Origin: Sphagnum compactum | Taxonomy: Eukaryota; Bryophyta; Sphagnopsida; Sphagnales | Direction: 5' to 3' | Length of the DNA: 64,000 nucleotides | NCBI GenBank assembly: GCA_965153455.1 | Contig: OZ234496.1 | Coordinates: forward strand, 10,935,863-10,999,862 | Part shown: positions 1-12,828 of the stretch, one piece after another | Layout of the letters: each line of letters begins with the position of its first letter | Numbering within the stretch: position 1 is the stretch's first letter | Made by a program: the position numbers and the translations under genes | The notes under the pieces: generated by a model | What the model was told of the DNA's origin: nothing | Database searches by the model: none | What the model saw: the letters and a program-made list of their open reading frames with translations, nothing else

Positions 1-3000
1 CTTGGAAGGTGCCCCTTTTGAGGTAGAAATGTCAATGAGGGTAAGGTGCTCTCCACATACACTAAATAAATTATACCAATTCTTTACCTATATCTCTAAT
101 AGGATAAGCCCACACAACACTAGTTCGAACCAGTGTTGCGAAGGTACATCTTTTATCCAAATTACTCACTCAGTATGGATAGGATATATTATTTATTTGA
201 ACGTATTTTTATAAAATCAATATAACCTAATAATGAAGCATACATGAAAGGACTTGAAGATATATTAATAGCAACATACCCACACACACTAGTTTGAACC
301 TTGTTACCTTGTCAATGATAGAAGCCATTTTTTAAGGCTTTATTAACACAACTAACTTGCCTTCTTTGTACCTTTCTACATGTGCATGGGATTCCATGTA
401 TGAAAATAAATGGATTCCCTCACTTTTGCAACAATGGCATAGGGCTTGGCAGCTTTTTTTTGTTTGGAATCACGATTCATGGCTATCTAGGATTTTTTAA
501 CATGTGACCATGACAAATGGGGGACCCAAAAAACATTTCAACATTGGAAATTGCTATTATGTGACAATCATGTTGTAATACAATTATCTCCATGTCTTAG
601 GACTCACCTTGAATCCACATTTTGTAAACTCACAAGATATCAATTTTGTCTTTTATGTGTGTGTTTTCTAGTTTTTAAGACAACAATCTAACTTGACCTA
701 CTCATGACATGGTTGAGATTTTGATTTCAGATATGCTCTTATGGCAGTCATATCATTGGTTCTGAACACGGTAGCTATACCCACTAGTTGACTGTTTTCT
801 TAAAGAATTTTGTGATGTAGCCAAAGTGGTGATCATCCATAAAATAATTTAAGCAAATTTTCTTTCATACAAAATATGAAAATTAAAAAAAATTGAATCC
901 TTCTTGATTCTTGGCTACTAATTGAAACTTATTATAAAAATTTGGTAATTTGGATTTTCTTGTCAAAATTTGCTGAATTTGGGCCATTATTTCCATGAAA
1001 AGTTTTTTGTATATACAAAATCATATTTTTTAGGTGAAAATTTGACAAATTTTTGATAATAATAAAAAAAATTGCACTACCCTACCTATTTTTATTGCCC
1101 TCAAAAATTAAATTAATCAATATCTTAAATAACTTATGAGACATGTAGCAATTGACATTGTACAAAAAGTGTAAATACACGTATATTACCCACCATGTAA
1201 AACTAAGTATGAGAACTTACCTATCATGTAAAGAAGGATTTTTACACTTACATGGGGAAGTGTAAAAGAAATTCATTTACATTTACACAGCCCCATCATC
1301 CTTTATTATCGGCTTTATATCACCAAAAAGAAAACTTTTAAATCCAAAATTTGAAAAAAAGTGATATTGAAGGTTTTTAGCTGTAAGAAATGATAAAAGA
1401 AAAGTAAAAATTGTGAAATTTGTATTTGGGATTTTCATTGTGTGGCAAAAAAATATTTAAAAATGATTAAATATTTGTACTTATTTTTAATTTAAAGCCA
1501 AATTTGGCTAAGTCCTCTTCAAGATTATCACCATTTTAGTTACAAACAAAAACTCCAAAAAATACACTAGGCCCTATGTAAATGTTTTGGGGAGTGTAAG
1601 CTTTATATCATATATATACCCTTAGTGATTAGACTTATTTCCATATTAATTAGTTGTGGTGCATTAAAATGAACAAGAAATGAAAAAGATATGGGGTTTT
1701 GAAATAAAAGGGGATAATGTTTAGTGAAAAACATGTTAAAACAATTTGTGATTTGGAGTTTAAGATTCTTAAACATTTTATAGGTTTTGTAAAGCCTTAG
1801 TTAGTGTACGCATAGCTTCTGGATCTCCACAAAAGACAAGAAATGAAGAAGATGTGGGTCTCAAAGTAAGGGGGTCTAGTAAATTGTTCAAATGTTTTGG
1901 TGTGTGGATAGCCTATCCTTTTTGTGCTTCTTCTTCATATTTCCTTCGCCTATGGAATTCAAAAAGGTATTGTAGACCTACATTTTGCACATCCATAGCC
2001 ATGAATATTGTTCAAAAGAAACAAAAAAATGAATAAAATATGGGTCAATGTTTGGTGATGGGCATGCATACCTTATTTTGGTTATAGTGGGTGCATGTTG
2101 TCCCACATCATTGTTTTAGTAGAATTTCCATTCCTAGCTTTGTTAATCACCATTTTTGGCCTTTGCTTTTACAAGAGCTTGGGTGTTATTGTGATTCACA
2201 ATAATTAGTTTAATTATTTGTGGTGCATCCCAAAGTTCAATTTTTTTCTTTTTTGGTAATTGGCCACTTTGATTGGCCCATTGCCAATTGTTTTTGGAAA
2301 CTTTGTAAGTTCAATTCACTAACACCCATGTTTACATTTATTGGATGATTTTATTTTTTGAAAAATCTTACATGGATTTACATCATGGGTAAGTGCAATT
2401 CATTTACACTTACATGAGGGGTATATGTAAAATCATATACACACCCAACTTTTGTAGCAACCTTGACCATACATTGTATTTGTCACATTCTACTTGATGA
2501 CAAGTTGAAGCATGCCATTAACTCTAGCATCTCAATTAGGTAGATGGTCATTTTAGCTAGGTTCTAGGCATTAAATATGTTATCTAGAATCCCCCCCCCC
2601 CCCCCCCCCCCCCCTACCCCTATGAATTTGCTATGGTTGTTTTGGAAATTGACAATTTCATTGTTAAGGTGAAAGCACACTAAGCCCCCCAAAAATTGTA
2701 ATCACAAGTATAATCTTTCTACAATTAAATTTTTTGGTAATGTATGGACATCACATCTTGGATTATTTTTACTTGTTTTAAGTATATTTGGTTAGCTTTA
2801 GACTTAATCTAATCAATTATTTTGAAAATTTTAACAAACATTAAAGAATTTGAACGTATGGAGTATATTTGTGACCAAAAAATACCTGTCACAAAGTTTG
2901 AAAATTTGATTATATACTTCAAAACTAAGGTTGTTGATAGAATTCTTGGGTGAATTTTTTTATGGTGTATTTTATTGATATACATCAATTAAATCTAGGA

Positions 3001-4080
3001 CAATTTAGAAATTTAAAGTTTTTGGATGAAATTCCATTCAAAAATGTGTTTTTTTGTATTTTTTTACAAAGGAATGCATAATAATAACTTCTTTTTAGGA
3101 AAAAACCACTACCATATCAAAGAGAAGGAGATTTTATAAATGGGCCTTACATTATTTTTTCAATTTCCTTTTGTTTGTTAATGTTTTATGAATCACAAAC
3201 ATGAAGCCCTATGGCCATTGAAAAATTATGTTTTATACTTTGTGTACATTGATTTTATTCAATCCTCCTCATCTAATTATTGGATCAAGATTAATTCTGA
3301 CTCAAAATGAACTTTGAATTCCAAAATATTATTGTGCAAATTCTAAAACTTTTTGTTTGTGTTTAAGTTAGCCAAAGGATGCCATCAAGATTTTAGATTA
3401 TTGCGTATTATAATACTTGTTATACATCACCTTTTTTGAACAAAAGTGGTTCACCCTTAGTGTACTTTCACCTGCTAGAGCAATTTTTCTTCAACTTGTG
3501 AAGCTTTAAACACAATTTTCACATGTACATCTTTCAACTATCAACACAAACACAAGGGTGGAAATAATCGTCACATGGATTGAAATGCAATGACATAAGA
3601 AGTAACCATTATGTTGCAATTATAATTTTTAAAATTAAAAAAAAGAAAAGTGAAATGAATCAAACACATTAAATCAATCCATGTTAAGCATGGGTATCAT
3701 ACATAAACGAATCATACTTGGTTATTAGGCTGTTGGTTGTGTAATGGTCATTTTTCTTGTACTAGAGAAGAATCTCTTGGTTTCAATCTCCTAAATAACA
3801 TAGAACTTGGTTAATTATATTAAACAATAGATTTTTAAAAAAAAATTTGGGGTGCATAATAAAGTTTGTTATCAAATTATGCCTAGGTAGCTGAAATTTT
3901 AATAGGTGTTAATTAATTATTTTAGGTTTTTGAACACATGTTAGGTTTTGGGGTGTGTTCAACAAGAAGCTTTTTAGATTTACTAGTGAGCCAAGGAGCT
4001 TTCTTTTTCTCTTTTCTTTTGGAGAACTTGAAGGAGTTTGGAGGTGGTTGGGAAAAACAATTACATCATAAAAAGGTGAA
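1..4080. other. AT-rich intergenic DNA, no gene seen
   Basis: I find no protein family in any frame. The short open frames are isolated, and the longest begins with a non-ATG codon. The tract is AT-rich with A and T runs, plus loosely repeated words around 1190-1300 and 2370-2440 (variants of TTTACACTTACATG) that hint at an old low-copy repeat. It contains the C homopolymer listed separately. Confidence 0.6.
2591..2614. repeat. C homopolymer, 24 bases
   Basis: An uninterrupted run of 24 C, followed by TACCCC. The length of such a run is often wrong in an assembly. There is no coding context. Confidence 0.95.
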
Positions 4081-4139
4081 GATGATGAACTTTCATTGAC
4101 AAGGGAGAGCTAAAAAGATAATATCCTTGTTGAAGAGGA

Positions 4140-4420
4140 TGGGGGGAAGTAACATGGTGGCTATAAAGGACAAGGAAAAGAAAAGACAAGGAAGGAAAGA
4201 GATGAAGAGATAAAGGTGAAGAAAGAGTGAGAAGGAGGCAACATGTTGGTTACAAAGGACAAGGAAAAGAAAAAACAAGTCAAGGAAAAAGGTGAGGAGA
4301 TAAAGGTGAAGGAGGCAACATGGTGACTACAAAGGACAAGGAAAGGAAAAAAGAGGCAAGAAAAGAAGGGAAAGGGTGAGGAGACATAGGAGGAGAGAAA
4401 TACAAGAGAAGAAAGAACTT
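4140..4420 (+). repeat. Purine-rich tandem repeat, about 77-89 bp period
   Basis: A unit beginning AACATGGTGGCTACAAAGGA recurs with small changes at 4151, 4240 and 4317 and is followed each time by long GA-rich text (AAGGAAAAGAAAA). The whole 4080-4500 tract is almost purely A and G on the plus strand. The opposite strand therefore shows pyrimidine-rich open frames with Phe/Leu/Ser composition. I read these as a by-product of composition, not as genes. Confidence 0.75.
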
Positions 4421-4499
4421 TGTTTTGGACCTCATAATTGCATTTGGCTTGTAAATTTGAATTTTAAAAATGAAAATGAAAAACAAGAGAGGCAGGCTG

Positions 4500-5846
4500 T
4501 GGGAGTGTTGTCCATAGGAGTTAGGTGAAGATGTTCGTTGTGAGTTACTTGCTTGGAGATGGGGTAATTTGTTTACTTTGTTTAGTTTTAGTTAAACTCT
4601 AATAAATGTTAATGTAAGGAGGAGAGAATAGACCCAATAGTTTTTAAATAGATAGTTTTCATTTGAATTGATTGTGACTTATTATTTGCTTAACATGGGG
4701 CAAAAAAAAAAAAAAAAAAACTAATGGTTGGAACCATCACACAGAAGACAAAAGGGAAGGCCAAAAAAAGATCAAAAGACATGCAACTCACAAGAACCAA
4801 AGAAGGGAAAAAACTAGTCTGTCTTGTGGTAGGAAGTTATCTCACCCACAGTCCTAATGTCACCTACATGCAAATCATGAGATCTAATAATAATAAGAGG
4901 TCTAGAATAAACATCTCCCACCAACACAATCTTTGTCTCTATAGCAAAAATTAAAGCACACTGAAAAACCATACTAACACGATGTCTGAAAAGCTGAATG
5001 CAAAAAAGCAAAGGATAAATAACATTGCATCATATTATTTAGTACATTTTATAATCCTTAGGGAAAAAAGGTTGTAATCTAAAAGTGGGAAGAGCAACTG
5101 ACCCTGCAGATTAAAATTGAATGAAGAAAAGTCAAAATATCTTGGTTTGGCTAGCATTTTTTCACAGTTTGCAAAGACTGGTAAGAGGCAAAGTAGGTCC
5201 TAACACCTGCCAAAGAAGAGTGTAACAAATATGATCTGACTGCTATTCACTGTTTCTGAAGGCCCCACATGATTAAAAGGCATACCTTATGTGATATGTT
5301 TTTAATAAAATAATTGATGGCTAAGACAACCGAACTCGATGTTAACATAGATTGAAAAAGGGATCTCGTTCATGTATGGCTCTCACAATATATAAGTTGT
5401 GGAGTCTGAACTCTGAGGGGCAGTCATGACATCCTTTCACCAAGAAAGGACTGTAAGGGCATCTTTCCAGTAGGCTGCTAATTCTGTGATCACAGCAGCC
5501 TAATGGAAAGAGACCCCAAGTTCTATGGGGGGTGGGGGGTGGTATTGAACATTGTGATAGCTTTGGGGGCTCACACGTCGCTCCTATACCTGGTAAAAAA
5601 ATTGGCCATATCTAGGAAGCCATAGTTAGGGAGCCATAGTCAGGTCACGCCTCACAATGTCAGGTTGTGCGAGGTTGTGGTTGTAAAATAGACTGTAGTG
5701 TTGTATACTTAGTGACACTGGGAAAGTGTGGGGGATGAGGGGTTCAAAATTAATTCAAATACATTACCTTTAGGTGAGTTTCATGATTAAATAATCATTT
5801 AAAGGTTTTTTTTTTTTTTTGGTGAAAATATGAAACTGAGGTGTTG
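4500..5846. other. Intergenic, no gene seen
   Basis: AT-rich sequence with an A run near 4705-4722. No recognisable coding sequence or repeat family. Confidence 0.5.
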
Positions 5847-6056
5847 AAAATCATCATAGTTATTACACCCAGGGGTGATGGCTATGCCTAGGATCCTTAG
5901 ACCTCAAAAAGGTTCTGGGTCCAAACCCCCCACTGGTGGGCAGGTGAAAGTTCTGCTGTCTCACGGCCAGTGAGCTTGACTGGAGGGTGCCAACAGTTTG
6001 TCAGGTCGAGTCTGCTGTCGTGCTTCAAAAAAAAAATAAAAATCATCATAGTTATT
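5847..6056 (+). mobile_element. SINE with target-site duplication
   Basis: An element of about 174 bp (5865-6038) lies between two identical 18-base direct repeats, AAAATCATCATAGTTATT, at 5847-5864 and 6039-6056. Its 5' part resembles a tRNA-derived pol III promoter: a GGCTATGCCTAGG stretch followed by a B-box-like GGGTCCAAACCCC. Its 3' end is an A-rich tail (TTCAAAAAAAAAATAA). A long target duplication, tRNA-like head and A tail together define a SINE moved by LINE machinery. The perfect duplication implies a fairly recent insertion. The family name is not known to me. Confidence 0.85.
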
Positions 6057-6580
6057 GCAGGCTACCGTTCAAATAATTTCACTATTCATATGACAATATC
6101 ATAGTAGACAACTGTAAATTATGAAAAATAGTAAGATCAAAAAAATGTTAAACGAATTGATTTTTGAAAAATTGAATTATTTGCTTGTGCCAATGTGGAA
6201 ACTGACCCTAGTCTACAGTACACCATGACCTTCAGCTTTTGTAATGCCAGCTCAAAACTTAAAGGGAGTTTGGGAATCATAGGCTCTTTTGGTGTAGTTG
6301 TGGCTGATATTGAATTCCCTCTGTATTCCAGTTATGATTGCCGTATACATGTGCATGAAAGGAGAGAAAGGCTTTCTCTTTGGTCAGAATACGGCTGCTG
6401 CCCCCCTCATTATACTAACTGTAAGCATGGGTTTTATCAGATGGTACTCAAGGGCACCCATGTGAACTATCCTGAGTTGAGTTTGCCGTACTTTTGTACA
6501 CAGGCCATTGAGCACATATTGGAATGTTGGCGGTTATCTAAATTGGAAACTTATACCCAAATGGTTCTCAAAGTCATATA
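6057..6580. other. Unassigned stretch with one 128-codon open frame
   Basis: An open frame at 6195-6581 (plus) begins with GTG rather than ATG and shows no motif I recognise. Composition is mixed. It may be a relic of an exon or transposon, or chance. I make no functional claim. Confidence 0.25.
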
Positions 6581-6900
6581 GTCACGATTTTCAAATAGTC
6601 AAAGAACTGGTTCTGAGATAGAACCATGGTTCTCAAAATATGAGAGCCAATTCTGATTTTTAATCGCAGTTTCAAAAACATTTAAGAACCAGTCAAATAA
6701 CCCTCCATAAAACTTCCAGTCCTTTGCTGATTATTTTGTAAAAACTGCTGGTTCTTTGAGGCTTTTTAAAAAACTGAAATCAGAGATTCTTTGCTTCCAA
6801 TTGTTTTTAAAAAAACCCGAATCAGAGATTCTTTGATTCCCAATTTTTTAAAAACTGGAACCAGAGGTTATTTAAAATTCAGACAACCCGCCTAACAATG
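6580..6900. repeat. AGAACC/GGTTCT-rich dispersed repeat, copy 1
   Basis: The tract is dominated by AGAACC, GGTTCT and AGATTCTTTG words in both orientations, set between A/T runs (AAAAACTG). The same style of sequence returns at 8560-8730, 28980-29130, 29360-29720 and 29990-30190. This looks like one family of old, self-complementary, non-coding repeats. Its borders are unclear. Confidence 0.5.
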
Positions 6901-9900
6901 GAACATCCCTGTCTTGTGTTGGGCTTCTCCACCTTAATCTCAAGGAAACAGAGTAACCTGAAACAAAAAATTCTGACACTTACTTATGTAACAGGTTTCA
7001 TTGTCTACTTAATTCATACAACTAGTCTTAGATCCATGCTGTATAAAACAATTTAGCAACATGAAGTATTAAAAAATTGGTTTGTGTTTGAAACCCAATT
7101 GCCCATTTAGTTGTCTTGGGCCCGACTGAACCATACAAGATAGATGGTGTGTGGACAGGAAGCATTTTTTCATTGTATTTGTGTCTCCAAGCTAACCGTG
7201 GTGTTAGCTTTGTACTCATTATGTTGTGAGGGTATCTGATTTGCAGTGTTAAATTTGGGGTTTCAGGGTTAGGTTCTTGTGGTCCTAAATCGAATTAGCA
7301 CCCTTTTGTTGGAACCAACACAAGAACAGGATCATGAGACTAAACTTTTGTTGGCCTTGCCTTGTAAGGCAGGGATATTGTGTTGAGAATCATTATAGAG
7401 TAAAGTAGCTTCAAGGGATTTTGCCCCCTAGAATCTAGGTGAGATGATTCATCCTAATTTGGTTGTAAAAGGATTTACATTCCTCTTTTGACATTTTGCT
7501 TTCTCCCCCACCTCTTCAAATGTGCACCCAGCCTCAAGTGACTTTGTCACCAATCCATAAACCACAAAATTGAATATGAAACTATCTTCACCAAAAAATG
7601 GTTAAGGCACTCATCATGCAGAAAAATTCATGTAATTCTTTCAAAATGTGACAATGTGATTGAAAGCATTCAAATACACATGTCATGATAAGTCCTTTTT
7701 TTTTGTTTGATTTTTTGCACAATGTGAAAAATAAATATGAGAAGGGAGTCATTGATCACTTTTAAAAATAAAAACAAATCATTAAAATTTCAAAAAATTG
7801 AAAATCATGTTGCAACATTTCCCTATTGGTTTTGGTTTGGTAACAATTTTTAAAATGTTTAGATAGGTTCTTAGAATTTGTCATCGTTTAATGTGAGATC
7901 CCATTTGGGTTCCTTGTAACTAGTGTGATGTTAAAATTGAAAAAATAATAATGACGATTTTTTCTTTACAACAACATGATGAGGTATATATTTTTTTTTA
8001 AATCTTTATTTTTCCCCTAGCTATGACCAATTTGTCATACAATGTCCATTTTTATATGAAATGAATGGCAGGGCAATTGTGTACAACACAACTTGTTAGA
8101 TTCATAACTATGAAAAACTATTCTTGAACATAGAGTCAACTTCTTTAGGTATGCAAATTGAACTTTTTTGAAAAGTTGACAAGTGAGCTGAACTTTTATA
8201 AATTAAATAATAATTTTAATTAGTTGTTGAACTCCATACCTACACAATATTTGATTTTAACTTATTATAAAATTATATATATCTCAAGAATTTTGCAAAA
8301 AATTCCCTTTGCATTTGGACTGGTTTAATCCTATAAACCTGCCCGGGCATGGGTTTGCAAAAGCTGGCAAAGGGGGTAAACCTTTTTTTTTCCAAAATGC
8401 TTTACTTAGGGTAATGGATCCTTTCAATGCTTCATAGGCTCTCACCCCTTTCACTCTCATAAAGATTCAAACTTTTGAAACTCATTAAGGTGGTGCATTA
8501 GCCTACACCTATACTCTCCCTCTAGCTTTTGGGGGTATATAGTGTATACATGAAACCAGACTTAGTTTTTTAACCAAGCCTAAAAGTTCTTGGATTAAAA
8601 AAATTATTTGAAAACTGGAATTGAGGGTTTAAAAGTTTAAAAGAACCAGGCTTAAACCCATCCCCAAAGAACCTTCAAAATATATAAAATGTTGGAACCA
8701 AGACCAGAGGTTCTTTTTTTTAAAAACTGCACAACGCATGTCCTTATCTATCTGGTAAATCACCATGTTCACTACCTAGTTACCCATTTACATAGGAACC
8801 ACTTAAAGTCCATACCTACTTACCTATGGTACTCACCAACATATGCACGCAGTTAAGTTACCTATGTATTGTGAGGTGGAAGAAGAGGGTTTACAAGAGA
8901 GGTTACCAATTTGATTGCAGTTCACCCACAACTGATTTGAAACAGGTTTTCAGTGGATGGTGCGCTAGTGAGCACTACATCACATATTTCGTAGTTTTGT
9001 GCTTCTTTTGGTGTTGCTTTCAGAACACAGTCAACAAAACAACCAGCCTCAGACAGTCACTTCCCCCAAAAAAAAGGGAGGGAAGGGGATGACTTTGTCT
9101 GTTTGCTCCAAAAAGTGATTTTCTTTTGTTTTTTGGGGTATACAGTTCAGTATACGGTCAATAAACCAATTCAGCCCTCACTTGATCCTCAACAATTCTC
9201 GTGATATTGTGTTGGGTGCATGGTCACCAAACCAACCAGCCTTGCATGGTCGTCATTGCTGAACAATTCATTTGCTCATGTCATAATTGGGATGAGAAAG
9301 TTCAACTTCGAAACAGGACTTTTGTTTCCAAAAGTTGCCCATGTCTTAAATTTAGATCAGTTATAACAACAGGTGCAGGGCTTTAGACATTGTCAAAACA
9401 AAAAATTGGATCCTCATCTTCTAACTGAAAGATCTCCAGAATTTAGGTTATTTGTCTGGATGTGGCGAAAAGCTTCTGATACGTATGGGTATCAACCACC
9501 GACCATTAAATTGCGTATTCCAAGTGATGAACACTGGTGAGATTCCTCAACTTTTCTTTTCTTTGCTGCTCGAAAAGACAAATGAAAGCTGTCAGACAAT
9601 TAGCAGTTTCCAACATCTTTGGTTCTTTTCTTTGTTTCTCGAAGCACAACATGAAGCAAAAACCTTTACCTTCCGCCACAAAAAGAAAAACACTATTTTT
9701 CCTAAATAAGTAAAGAGTTGTGGGTTAGGTGGTGTAACACCCAAACCCAATACGCATACCTTAATGATTTCTGGGATACATATATCATATGATGTTGGTG
9801 TAACGAAAAGACAGGATCCTCGATTTCCCCAACTTAGTAGGTTAATCAATGATGAGAAGGAAGCACACAGATTCATGACAACGATTCTTGGCAATAAAAA

Positions 9901-11085
9901 GTGTGACACAAAATTTCTGTCTAGAAGTTTAATTGCTATAATCTAATCTATGGAACTTTAGGGATCAGACCACGCCGGTCTCACTCTCACAAGCACAATT
10001 GGTCCTTTTGTATGGCATTCTTAGTTGTGATGAACATGAATCTCAACTCTAATGAACTTATTCCCACAGACCACACTAAACCCCTTTACACAATAACTCA
10101 ACCAGTGACAAATCATGGCAGATTTTTGGATTTCTAATACATAACATAACTGTCATCCTTCAACAACAGATGACTGATAATCCCCAAAGAGATAGGTGGA
10201 AAACAACACTACTCAAATGATTTAGAGGGTAAACAAAGACAAAACAAGGTCCTAGATATCACTCAACAATGCTTCCCCATAATCGAACTTTCCTAGCATA
10301 GAGTTTCACTTCGGAGCTCCCAATTCCATGGGTACTCTCTCTCCAGCCACAGAATCAAACAACATTATAACAAATAGAGGAAACCAACATCACATTGACT
10401 TGCCATAACAACTGCTTTTGAAATCCCTAGAGATTCTCATCATCTCCTTTAAGTGACCCCTATGAACTACTTCTATTCATGCCCTCCTCCCATTGAAGCA
10501 CATGCGCAGTTGAAAGTATATGCCCAGGAGTGGAGTTAGGTTTGTACACCGAGGCATTGCCTTTCAACAAGACATTTCCAGAAATACCCAATTCTTCCTT
10601 CATCTACCAAACTATCTATCATAGAAAATCAAAGAGCTTGATACTTAGCTTTTGCCACAATGAAGAGTAACCAGCCAACATCAAACATCGAGTGGTATCT
10701 TACCACAAATCAAGTCACACAATAACCTACAACAAACAAAAACACAAAAACAAAACAACAAAAACCATTTGCAACACCTCCATCCCTCACCATCAATTGC
10801 CAAAACTTTGTCATGTATTAACTTTAGTGGTTGATGGTGATGTGCCATTGATTTGGGGTTTCATCCCTATGCAAATTTTCATCACATTGGGTTCAATGTT
10901 TGTTGGGATGAAATTTTTACACTGAAATTTTAAAAAACTAACCTCATCCTGGGTGTGTACAATTGAGTAAAATCTTCATTATAATTTGCTATTGAATGAA
11001 TCCAGCAACTAGTTATTATGAAATTTGGTATTTAACTTAAGGTTGGTGACAATGATGAAAGTTCCCAAATCCTATGACAATCAAG
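6900..11085. other. Intergenic, AT-rich; no gene supported
   Basis: Open frames here are short and unrelated to families I know. A second AGAACC-rich patch lies at about 8560-8730. Around 9.4-9.95 kb both strands carry overlapping open frames (9452-9709 plus, 9592-9909 minus) with no recognisable motif. I treat these as chance. Confidence 0.5.
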
Positions 11086-11089
11086 GGAT

Positions 11090-11447
11090 TTGTAGTCGGG
11101 AATCAAATTTCCAATTTAACTCCCGCCCCCTTCTTTTGATCATAACTCATGCAAATCAGGTTTAAATGAACAATGTGAGGGCATTTGAAGCATCTACGCT
11201 TCAAGACATTTCTAATGGTGTCCTGGGGGCCCAATTTGGTGCTTGTTTATCTCTCCAACCAAAGTTCTGAACATTCACAATTCTCGCACGAGTGCAACTC
11301 CCAAAGTGGGAGTGCACTTGGGAGTCATTGGGCTTCATCCCTTGCACTTTCCCTCATTTGTGAGAGTGTTTCACACCTAAACACATTTTCGCCCTCATGG
11401 ACCCTTGGACTTCATTTTAGTTATGAACCCAATGTTAGGGTTGCGAC
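11090..11447 (+). repeat. Dispersed repeat family R1, copy 1
   Basis: About 360 bp that matches 33314-33700 (opposite strand) and, over its last 150 bp, 35970-36120 (same strand). Shared landmarks in order are CAATGTGAGGGCA, CAAAGTGGGAGTGC, GGGAGTCATTGGG, GAGAGTGTTTCAC and AATGTTAGGGTTGCGAC. All three copies stop matching just after this last landmark, so it is probably a true family end. This copy abuts the truncated Gypsy RT on its right. Confidence 0.7.
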
Positions 11448-11479
11448 AAGTAATTTCGAACTCAACATTAAAACAATGT

Positions 11480-12210
11480 TTGCCCCTTCCTAGTCAACCG
11501 AGTAAAAGGAGCCACTATTGAAGAATAATGGGTAATGAAATGTTGATAAAAGTTGGCAAATCCAAAAAAACATTGAACATCCCAACCAAAACTAAGGTAG
11601 CCCAATCAAGAATGGTTTAAATTTTATGAAGATCCATGTGAATGCCATCTCCAGAGATAATGTAACCCAAGGACTCCAATTCAGATTAATGGAATTCATA
11701 TTTTCCAATTTGGCATAAAGTCCAACCTCTCAAGGCTTTTCCCAAACTAGACGTACATGGCGTTCATGGTACTCCATGTTCTTTGAGAAAATGAAGATGT
11801 CATCAATGTAACAAACCACAAAATCATCCAAGTATTCACAAGAGACATCGTTCATCAAATGTTGGAAAATAACAAGTGCATTAGTAAAGTCAAATGTCAT
11901 CACAACATATTCAAAATGGCCATAACAGGTTTTTAACGTTGTCTTCCATTCATCACATTTTCAAATGTGCACCAAGTTGTATGCTCCACGTATATCAATC
12001 TTGGTGTACACCTTGGCTTGACTGAACTGGTCCAACAACCTTGAGATCAGGGGCAAAGGGTGCTAATTCTTAATGGTGAGTCAATTTAGTTCATGATAAT
12101 TGATACACATTTGTCAAGAACCATCCTTCATTTTAACAAAAAAAATAAGGGCATTAGCTAGAAACTTTGAATGTTGAATGAACCCCTTTTCAAGGTTTTC
12201 ATCGAAGACT
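11480..12210 (-). pseudogene. Ty3/Gypsy reverse transcriptase, decayed
   Basis: Reading the minus strand across several frames recovers the rest of a Gypsy reverse transcriptase that begins in the neighbouring open frame. Visible pieces include the core between the substrate-binding region and the thumb, the IDDI-type catalytic neighbourhood near 11.8-11.9 kb, and the terminal VAPFTRLT motif near 11485-11510. Stops and frame changes interrupt it throughout. RNase H and integrase are absent: the sequence changes abruptly to repeat R1 below about 11480. This is a relic and cannot be functional. Confidence 0.75.
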
Positions 12211-12828
12211 TCATGAATTATAAATGGGTCCAAATGGAGGTTGCGCTCCTTCCACAAGATCAATGGTGCAATCATATGGTCGATGTTTGGGCAAGGTGTT
12301 CACATTTCTCTTTTCAAACACATCTTTGAATTCTTGGTACTGGGAAGGAATTTCATGTGGATGTGGCTCAACATCTGGTGAGGGAAAAACATAATTAAAA
12401 GTTGTATCTCCTCTTGTGGCAACCTTCATGAAGGCTTTTCCTCCAACAAACAAATGTTTGGGGCACCTAGGCCTTTTTATACCATTTAGGTCTTCCTTCT
12501 GCTCCAAATTTTGCATGCTTCTAACAAGGGTTCCACACTCTTGGGCCTTGTGTTGTGGTGTCTCAAAATGAAGACTCCTCATATGCCAATCCATTGGCAA
12601 ATTATGTAGAACAAGCCAAGACAATCCAATGATGACAAGAGTTTTTGGAGATGAAATGACATTGAAAACAACCTTGTTGGTGTGGGAACTAATGGTAACA
12701 TCTAATGGTTTGGTTTCATGTGTGACTAGTCCTGATGAAAGGCTCCAACCATCAATGACCTCAACCGGCACTAGTGTGCTCTTTTCCACTAGAACCAACT
12801 TGTATTGTCGCAGTAGCTGCTTATCCAT
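12211..12828 (-). pseudogene. Ty3/Gypsy protease to RT start, fragment
   Basis: This 205-codon open frame holds the end of the retroviral-type aspartic protease region (the GLSWLVLHNLPMDW segment corresponds to the usual LGMPWL..NP.IDW flap-end motif). It then has the protease-RT linker and the first RT block (EFKDVFEKRNVNTLPKHRPY, DCTIDL). This order is standard in plant Gypsy elements. The frame opens with ATG, but the gag-pol reading frame should extend further upstream, so the start is arbitrary. It continues in broken form into 11480-12210. Role: polyprotein of an LTR retrotransposon, now dead. Confidence 0.85.

Noticed and set aside
2-214. Open frame at the left edge
   Set aside because: Starts with TTG, no motif, AT-rich context; chance frame.
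4093-4486. Two minus-strand frames rich in Phe/Leu/Ser, membrane-like
   Set aside because: They are the pyrimidine strand of the purine-rich tandem repeat; composition explains them.
9452-9946. Overlapping frames on both strands
   Set aside because: No recognisable domain, no splice pattern, and the strands compete; not supported as a gene.
11185-11493. 102-codon plus-strand frame
   Set aside because: Lies within repeat R1 and is not kept open in the other copies.
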